Shown here piece by piece: positions 1-3,647 of a stretch of 6,249 nucleotides of DNA; within the stretch, counting starts at the first letter, position 1; the number at the start of each line of letters is the position of its first letter. A program made the position numbers and the translations under genes. Location of the stretch: the NCBI GenBank assembly GCA_018334735.1, contig JAGXLK010000158.1, positions 1 through 6,249 of the forward strand. The letters run 5' to 3'. Under the pieces are notes generated by a model that saw only the letters and a list, made by a program, of their open reading frames with translations, did not search any database and was not told where the DNA came from. Source of the stretch: Planctomycetota bacterium. GTDB taxonomy: Bacteria; Planctomycetota; Brocadiia; SM23-32.

Positions 1-2
1 GC

Positions 3-275
3 GACATTGTGGACTGGCTGCAAACCGCATACTGGACTCTGGATCTCAGGGCATGGAACGAGAACACGCACAAAGGGATGGGGGTCGGGTTCAGCTGGGG
101 CCGCTCACGGCCGCTGAAGCTGGACTCGCGCGCCTCAGCCGTACTTGAGGCGGACGAGCGTTGGACAATACCAGGCGGGCAGGAAAGTCCCAACAGACCT
201 GGCCGCGTTCTGAACTCCAGCCTCCGGCTGAAGTCCAGTCCGCTCATGAACAAGCACAATCGCCTTTTGCACTAA
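3..275 (+). CDS. Possible 3' end of an upstream gene (partial, unrecognised)
   Basis: The third forward frame is open from the left edge to a TAA at 273-275, giving about 90 residues. The first part (DIVDWLQTAYWTLDLRAWNE, then a THKGMGVGFSW stretch) has alternating aromatic and small residues, like the end of a beta-rich or outer-membrane protein. I do not recognise a family. The last third (from about GQESPNRPG onward) is encoded by DNA that contains the dispersed hairpin repeat and reads like random sequence. Either the true gene ends in another frame, or the repeat inserted and replaced the original C-terminus. No internal start with a good ribosome binding site was found, so if real it begins outside the window. 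It could equally be a chance open frame. Confidence 0.25.
   Translation, partial: DIVDWLQTAYWTLDLRAWNENTHKGMGVGFSWGRSRPLKLDSRASAVLEADERWTIPGGQESPNRPGRVLNSSLRLKSSPLMNKHNRLLH
204..247 (-). repeat. Dispersed hairpin repeat, copy 1
   Basis: This copy has two 11-base arms, CTGAACTCCAG (210-220) and CTGAAGTCCAG (228-238), extended by CC/GG around a TCC loop into a 13-pair stem. A second copy with identical arms lies at 3069-3121. The shared sequence also includes CGCGTT before the first arm and CCGCTCAT after the second. On the plus strand two positions would be A-C mismatches; on the minus strand they become G-T (G-U in RNA) pairs. The structure is therefore better as minus-strand RNA, which is why that strand is given. 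The family is not one I can name; it resembles a REP-like or small non-autonomous element. Confidence 0.6.
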
Positions 276-336
276 ATGCACGGCCCTGTCTCCGCAAAAC
301 AGGTATGAAACCCTGGCGCGAGGCGATGTCAGTCCT

Positions 337-495
337 TCAAATCCCACCCAGATTGCGCCAGTTGTATCCAACGGCCCCCAACCGCTTGCAGGATTTGCAG
401 TATGGGTGAGCATACCGCTCAAGGGCCTCCGGGCTATCCTCCGCGTCGGGAAAACCGCATATTCGAATCGTGCCGGAGTCGAAAAAACGTCTCGT
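337..495 (-). other. ATG-less small reading frame with a CxxC motif (possible gene remnant)
   Basis: On the minus strand, between an in-frame TAA (496-498) and a TGA (337-339), lie 52 codons with protein-like composition. They encode a start RRFFDSGTIRICGFPDAED, then a helix-like PEALERYAHPY stretch, a CKSC pair, and an aromatic-rich end (GYNWRNLGGI). The CxxC, together with an earlier Cys, could form half of a zinc ribbon. There is no ATG, GTG or TTG near the beginning and no ribosome binding site, so it cannot be called an intact gene. It may be the 3' remnant of a decayed gene, a gene with a rare start such as ATT, or chance. Its 5' side lies close to the plus-strand promoter at 522-549. 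Confidence 0.28.
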
Positions 496-521
496 TTACG
501 TGCCGCCTGCCGCCTCCCGAT

Positions 522-549
522 TTGACCTGAAGGCAAAAATGATTATGAT
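522..549 (+). promoter_or_regulatory. Sigma70-type promoter for the small protein-topoisomerase unit
   Basis: TTGACC (522-527) and TATGAT (544-549) are separated by 16 bases. Each box matches the consensus at five of six positions. Transcription would start near 556, giving a leader of about 33 bases before the ATG at 589. This is the best promoter-like match found in the window, and no second strong one was seen before the topoisomerase start. One transcript for both genes is therefore likely. Confidence 0.6.
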
Positions 550-575
550 CTGCTTTGAAATCCTTTTCCTTTAAA

Positions 576-580
576 CGGAG
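576..580 (+). promoter_or_regulatory. Ribosome binding site for the 63-residue protein
   Basis: CGGAG ends 8 bases before the ATG at 589, a normal Shine-Dalgarno distance. It supports that start. Confidence 0.55.
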
Positions 581-588
581 TTTCGACT

Positions 589-780
589 ATGCCAGCTGCT
601 GCATCTCTTGAGGAACTTGAAGAGGTCCAAAACGAACTCGAAAGCTTGAAAATGAAACACGGTGAAGCCTATGACGATTTCGTCGATCTCTTCAAACGCA
701 ATCGATCGGTTGGATACAAAAACATCTGCAAGATGCTGATCGGCGACAAAACTGCCCGCGAACTGAAAGGTCTGGACTGA
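589..780 (+). CDS. Small partly coiled-coil protein of unknown function, coupled to topoisomerase I
   Basis: The product has 63 residues, is cytoplasmic (no signal peptide or membrane segment), and is rich in charged residues. Residues 6-24 form an acidic amphipathic helix with a 3-4-3 heptad spacing (Leu10, Val13, Leu17, Leu20), which suggests a short coiled coil. A second part (about 26-60: EAYDDFVDLF, then the basic RNRSVGYKNICKMLIGDK) looks helical and could be a small nucleic-acid or protein contact. I do not recognise a family. The start is supported by CGGAG 8 bases upstream and a promoter at 522-549. The stop lies only 8 bases before the next start, so the two genes are almost certainly co-transcribed and probably translationally coupled. 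A role as a topoisomerase partner or regulator is inference from that arrangement alone. Confidence 0.8.
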   Translation: MPAAASLEELEEVQNELESLKMKHGEAYDDFVDLFKRNRSVGYKNICKMLIGDKTARELKGLD

Positions 781-788
781 CACCACCG

Positions 789-2966
789 ATGACTGACAGT
801 TCACCTCAAACCAAAAACCCCGCGGATCCCAATAAAGTCATCGTCGTTGAGTCGGGCGCCAAAACCAGAACCATCCGGCGCTTCCTTCGCGGGGAATATT
901 CCGTGATCGCCTGCGGCGGGCACATCATGGATCTTCCCGATGACAATCTTGGGATCGATATCGAAGACAACTTTCAGTACCGCCCTCAACCCATCACGTT
1001 CAGGGGAAAAAGCAAAGTCCAGCAGGTGCGCGAGAGACTTATTGATGCCGATGAAGTCTACTTAGCCACCGATCCCGACCGGGAAGGTGAAGCCATCGCC
1101 GCGGATCTGCTCCAGAACTGCCTCCCCCCCGGCGCAACCACACGCCGGATTCAGTTTAACGCCATCGTCTATCATGCCGTGATGGAAGCTCTCGATAACC
1201 CACGCGACATCGACGAAGACCTCGTAGAATCCCAGCGCGCGCGCCGCGCTCTCGACCGGTTGATCGGCTTCATCCTCTCACCAATGGTCCAATACCATCC
1301 TGAAAGCCCGGGGCTGCCTGCCGTCGGACGGGTCCTGGCGCCTGCAGTGGCCCTTGTGGTAGATCGAGAAAAGGAAATCGCCTCGTTCGAGGTGCGAAAA
1401 TACTGGAGCCTGCACGCGCGTCTTACCTGCGATGACGAAACCCTTACCGCGAAACTGCAAACCGAAACCGACGATTTTGCGGAAGCCCGCGACATAGCTC
1501 AGGCGGTGATGGACCGAGCCCGCATGAAGGTTATCGAACGAGAAGACGATCCAAACGATGAACAGAACCCCCCGCCGCCCTATACCACCGATTCGCTCCA
1601 GGATGACGCGGATCGGTTACTGAATTTCACTCCCGAACGCACCATGGAACTCGCTCAGGAACTTTACCAGGGCGTCGAAATCGGAGAGGCGGGCACGACC
1701 CGGGCGCTCATTACATACATGCGAACGGATTCCACCCGTGTTTCTCCGGCGGGAATGGGACTGGCTAAAAAAGCTTTGAACATCAGGGAAGATGTCACAG
1801 AAGATCTATATCGGGGCCGCCCCTGGCGACCGACAGCAGCCGCTCAGGATGCCCATGAGGCGATACGGCCGACAGCGCCCGAAGACCCTGATCTTTTTCC
1901 GGAAGCCCTTCAGGGGAAAATTCCAGAACCTCTTCAGGAACTTTATATGCTGATCTACTACCGGTTCCTTGCTTCCCAGACGAAACCAGCCGTTTACCAT
2001 ACGACTGAACTGACGCTGAGAAGCGGTGATATGCAGGCTTCCGCTACGGGAAGCGTGCTCAAGAAAAAAGGGTTCCTGACGCTCTATCGCAAAACCCAGC
2101 CGGACTACGGACGGGAAGAGATCTCACTGCCATACGTAGAAGAGGGGACGGATTTACCGGTGGAAAGAGCCTGGCCCGAGCGCGAACAAACGTATCCACC
2201 GCCCCGCTACCGGGAAGGCTCACTGGTAAGACAACTGAAAGAACTCGGGATTGGCCGACCTTCCACCTACGGCAATATTCTGCGCAAGATCAAAAAAGGT
2301 CATGGAGGATACGGTTACGTGCAAAAAAGACGCGGCAAACTGCGTCCTACTCCACGAGGAGAATCGCTCTGCCAGTACCTTCGGAGCAAATACGAAAAAG
2401 TAATCTCGTACGAATACACAAAGCACATGGAGGAAGAACTGGAAAAAATCGCGCGCGGCGAGGAAGGGACCGGCTATCGCGAATTCCTCCAGAACGAATT
2501 CCAGTGGCTCGAAAGCGCCTACAAAGAAGCCCAAAAAAAGGACTGGATATCCGGTGACAAACCGACCCCAGCCCAGGTCCAGCTTCTCGAACGTCTGGCT
2601 TCAGATGCCGATATAGAATTGCCGGATGAAGCACGTAAATCGCGGGATACAGCCAGCCGCTGGATCGATAAACTGCGTGACGAAATTAAAACAACCGTCC
2701 GCATCTCAGATATCGATCAGGTGGACGTCGGCGGGGTGCCGTGTTCACGAGTCCGACTGTTCTACAAAGGTAAACTCCCGCAGACCGAACACGATCATCT
2801 GAAATCCATGGGTATGAAATACCAGAGACCGTCCGGCGACCGTCCCCCCTGCTATCAATACCAGCGTCAGGACCGCGAGAGAGTGGAGGAAGTGCGCGAC
2901 GAACTGCTGGAACGGTTCGGTGGAACCGAAACGACACTGGAAATAGACGACCCCGGCGAAGAGTGA
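789..2966 (+). CDS. topA: DNA topoisomerase I (type IA), zinc-ribbon-less
   Basis: The enzyme relaxes negatively supercoiled DNA by cutting one strand through a 5'-phosphotyrosine link. The N-terminal Toprim domain has the catalytic Glu21 (VVESGAK) and the DxDxE metal site at Asp95, Asp97 and Glu99 (ATDPDREGE). The active-site Tyr310 lies in ITYMRTDST, with Arg312 beside it. Other family motifs are QRARRALDRLIGF, GRV at 180-182, AHEAIRP at 355-361, and GIGRPSTY at 487-494. The length of 725 is short beside E. coli TopA (865). The six cysteines form no CxxC pair, so the usual C-terminal zinc ribbons are absent. Instead, residues about 592-632 (PTPAQVQLLERL to WIDKLRDE) look like a small helical DUF3072-like module, followed by an unrecognised basic tail. 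Two unusual changes are Ser-Gly for the common Ser-Pro after Glu21, and Leu183 where GRVQ is usual. The ATG start has only a weak ribosome site (AGG at 768-770), consistent with coupling to the gene 8 bases upstream. It could be a second, divergent paralogue rather than the main TopA. Confidence 0.95.
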   Translation: MTDSSPQTKNPADPNKVIVVESGAKTRTIRRFLRGEYSVIACGGHIMDLPDDNLGIDIEDNFQYRPQPITFRGKSKVQQVRERLIDADEVYLATDPDREGEAIAADLLQNCLPPGATTRRIQFNAIVYHAVMEALDNPRDIDEDLVESQRARRALDRLIGFILSPMVQYHPESPGLPAVGRVLAPAVALVVDREKEIASFEVRKYWSLHARLTCDDETLTAKLQTETDDFAEARDIAQAVMDRARMKVIEREDDPNDEQNPPPPYTTDSLQDDADRLLNFTPERTMELAQELYQGVEIGEAGTTRALITYMRTDSTRVSPAGMGLAKKALNIREDVTEDLYRGRPWRPTAAAQDAHEAIRPTAPEDPDLFPEALQGKIPEPLQELYMLIYYRFLASQTKPAVYHTTELTLRSGDMQASATGSVLKKKGFLTLYRKTQPDYGREEISLPYVEEGTDLPVERAWPEREQTYPPPRYREGSLVRQLKELGIGRPSTYGNILRKIKKGHGGYGYVQKRRGKLRPTPRGESLCQYLRSKYEKVISYEYTKHMEEELEKIARGEEGTGYREFLQNEFQWLESAYKEAQKKDWISGDKPTPAQVQLLERLASDADIELPDEARKSRDTASRWIDKLRDEIKTTVRISDIDQVDVGGVPCSRVRLFYKGKLPQTEHDHLKSMGMKYQRPSGDRPPCYQYQRQDRERVEEVRDELLERFGGTETTLEIDDPGEE

Positions 2967-3048
2967 AATCCTGATGCAGGCAGCGCGCCAGTAAAAAATG
3001 GCCTGGGAATCCCTGTCCCCAAAGGCATCTGTCCTGAATCGATTAAGA

Positions 3049-3074
3049 AACGCGAACCCTGTCTGTCTCGCGTT
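3049..3074 (+). terminator. Weak terminator candidate after topA
   Basis: AACGCGA (3049-3055) and TCGCGTT (3068-3074) pair perfectly over 7 bases with a 12-base loop, about 80 bases after the topA stop. The hairpin directly abuts the dispersed hairpin repeat. There is no T-run after it, so termination by this structure is only a guess. Confidence 0.2.
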
Positions 3075-3121
3075 CTGAACTCCAGACCCCACTGGGCGGG
3101 ACTGAAGTCCAGCCCGCTCAT
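3069..3121 (-). repeat. Dispersed hairpin repeat, copy 2
   Basis: The arms CTGAACTCCAG (3075-3085) and CTGAAGTCCAG (3102-3112) are identical to those of the copy at 204-247. They are also preceded by the same CGCGTT and followed by the same CCGCTCAT. The loop is different and longer (16 bases against 7) and can form its own CCC/GGG inner stem. Both copies have the same orientation and lie on either side of the small protein-topA unit. As in copy 1, the two imperfect positions pair as G-U only in minus-strand RNA. Arms that are conserved around variable loops indicate that structure is selected or copied as a unit. Confidence 0.6.
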
Positions 3122-3220
3122 ATGCCAGCCACAGGGAACGGGATCGGTGGCCACCGGCACCGTGCTTGAAAGCCGGCTCCCGGATTCTCCCCGGATGTTA
3201 GCAATTCTCCCGGTAGAGCC

Positions 3221-3442
3221 TCACTCCTCCCCCTGCGGCCATTCCGATCTCTCGGTGGTCACCGCGTAGCAGAATCGTTTCCATTCGAACTCACGCCCCG
3301 AAAGCGGACAGCGCAGAGTCACTGTCTTCTCATCGCAATCGATAACCTCCCAGTCGCCGTTCCTCGGTCCCCCATCGATCTGGATCTTCTGGCCGATCTC
3401 AAAATCATACGGACGGAATACGGTCACTTCTTCCTCAGCCAT
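3221..3442 (-). CDS. Small conserved-looking hypothetical protein, probably beta-rich
   Basis: The product has 73 residues, with no signal peptide or membrane segment, and is acidic. After a short N-terminus (MAEEEVTVFRPYDFEIG) the sequence alternates hydrophobic strands with turns: QKIQI, GGPRNGDWEVI, KTVTLRCPL, SGREFEWKRFCYAV. This pattern suggests a small SH3- or KOW-like beta barrel. The DGGPRNGDWEV turn recalls modules that bind nucleic acid or protein, but no function can be assigned. An ATG six codons earlier (3458-3460) is in frame. The ATG at 3440-3442 is chosen because AAAGGA (3450-3455 on the plus strand, read in reverse) lies 7 bases before it. Two cysteines (36, 45) and a third (58) do not form a metal motif. 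The gene is transcribed toward topA and diverges from the large secreted protein, with 205 bases between their starts. Confidence 0.75.
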   Translation of the reverse strand: MAEEEVTVFRPYDFEIGQKIQIDGGPRNGDWEVIDCDEKTVTLRCPLSGREFEWKRFCYAVTTERSEWPQGEE

Positions 3443-3449
3443 TTGCGGA

Positions 3450-3455
3450 TCCTTT
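3450..3455 (-). promoter_or_regulatory. Ribosome binding site that decides the start of the 73-residue gene
   Basis: Read on the minus strand this is AAAGGA, 7 bases before the ATG at 3442. It overlaps the coding region that an earlier ATG at 3460 would imply, so the shorter product is preferred. Confidence 0.6.
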
Positions 3456-3580
3456 CGCATTGGCAGTCAAAATCAAATCACCGGCAGGGAAAAACCGGAT
3501 ACATGTCAGACCCTGAAATCAATGGTAGGCAACCACCGCGTGGGCTGCAAGAGACTTAAGTCATGCACGGGCGCGGGGAG

Positions 3581-3609
3581 TTGAACAATGCGTGGAAAAA
3601 GTCTACGTT
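3581..3609 (+). promoter_or_regulatory. Weak promoter candidate for the secreted protein
   Basis: TTGAAC (3581-3586) and TACGTT (3604-3609) are separated by 17 bases. The first box is a fair match to the -35 consensus, the second a poor -10 (three of six). It sits about 40 bases before the start codon, where a promoter is expected. No better match was seen in the divergent gap. Confidence 0.25.
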
Positions 3610-3634
3610 AGCATCTGTTTGAAGTTCTTAGATC

Positions 3635-3641
3635 AAAGGAG
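3635..3641 (+). promoter_or_regulatory. Strong ribosome binding site for the secreted protein
   Basis: AAAGGAG ends 6 bases before the ATG at 3648. It is the strongest Shine-Dalgarno sequence in the window and fixes the start of the exported protein. Confidence 0.8.
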
Positions 3642-3647
3642 CGAGCG

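Larger units (their letters stand above)
1..588. other. Region without a confident gene, upstream of the topoisomerase unit
   Basis: No reading frame here has both a convincing start with ribosome binding site and a recognisable product. The stretch holds a possible 3' end of a gene entering from the left, a dispersed hairpin repeat, a minus-strand frame lacking a normal start codon, a small hairpin (397-404 with 411-418, one A-C mismatch), and a promoter close to the next gene. Long open frames on both strands overlap the hairpin repeat, which argues that most of them are non-coding. No tRNA or rRNA could be folded from it by eye. Confidence 0.5.
2967..3220. other. Convergent intergenic region with several inverted repeats
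   Basis: This gap separates the ends of the topoisomerase gene and the facing small gene. It holds a 7-base inverted repeat (3049-3055 with 3068-3074), the second dispersed hairpin repeat, a perfect 12-base palindrome CGGTGGCCACCG (3145-3156), and a repeated C-rich ATTCTCCC motif near 3184-3210. No hairpin is followed by a clear T-run on either strand, so a classic intrinsic terminator cannot be named. No gene is apparent. Confidence 0.5.

Noticed and set aside
181..190. AGGAAAGTCC, reminiscent of a conserved box in RNase P RNA
   Set aside because: The other conserved parts of RNase P RNA are missing on both sides; a short chance match.
451..481. A tRNA-like TTCGAAT loop near CCGGAG
   Set aside because: The flanking stem has mismatches, and no matching acceptor arm, D arm or anticodon arm could be found upstream.
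135..536. A 133-codon minus-strand frame starting at a TTG
   Set aside because: It crosses the hairpin repeat, overlaps the better 52-codon frame in another phase, and has no ribosome site or protein-like pattern.
204..3121. CRISPR array suggested by the repeated hairpin
   Set aside because: Only two copies, nearly 3 kb apart, with genes between them and no regular spacers or cas genes.
3145..3156. Perfect palindrome CGGTGGCCACCG as an operator
   Set aside because: It lies at the convergent ends of two genes, far from any start, so an operator role is unlikely; kept only as part of the intergenic description.
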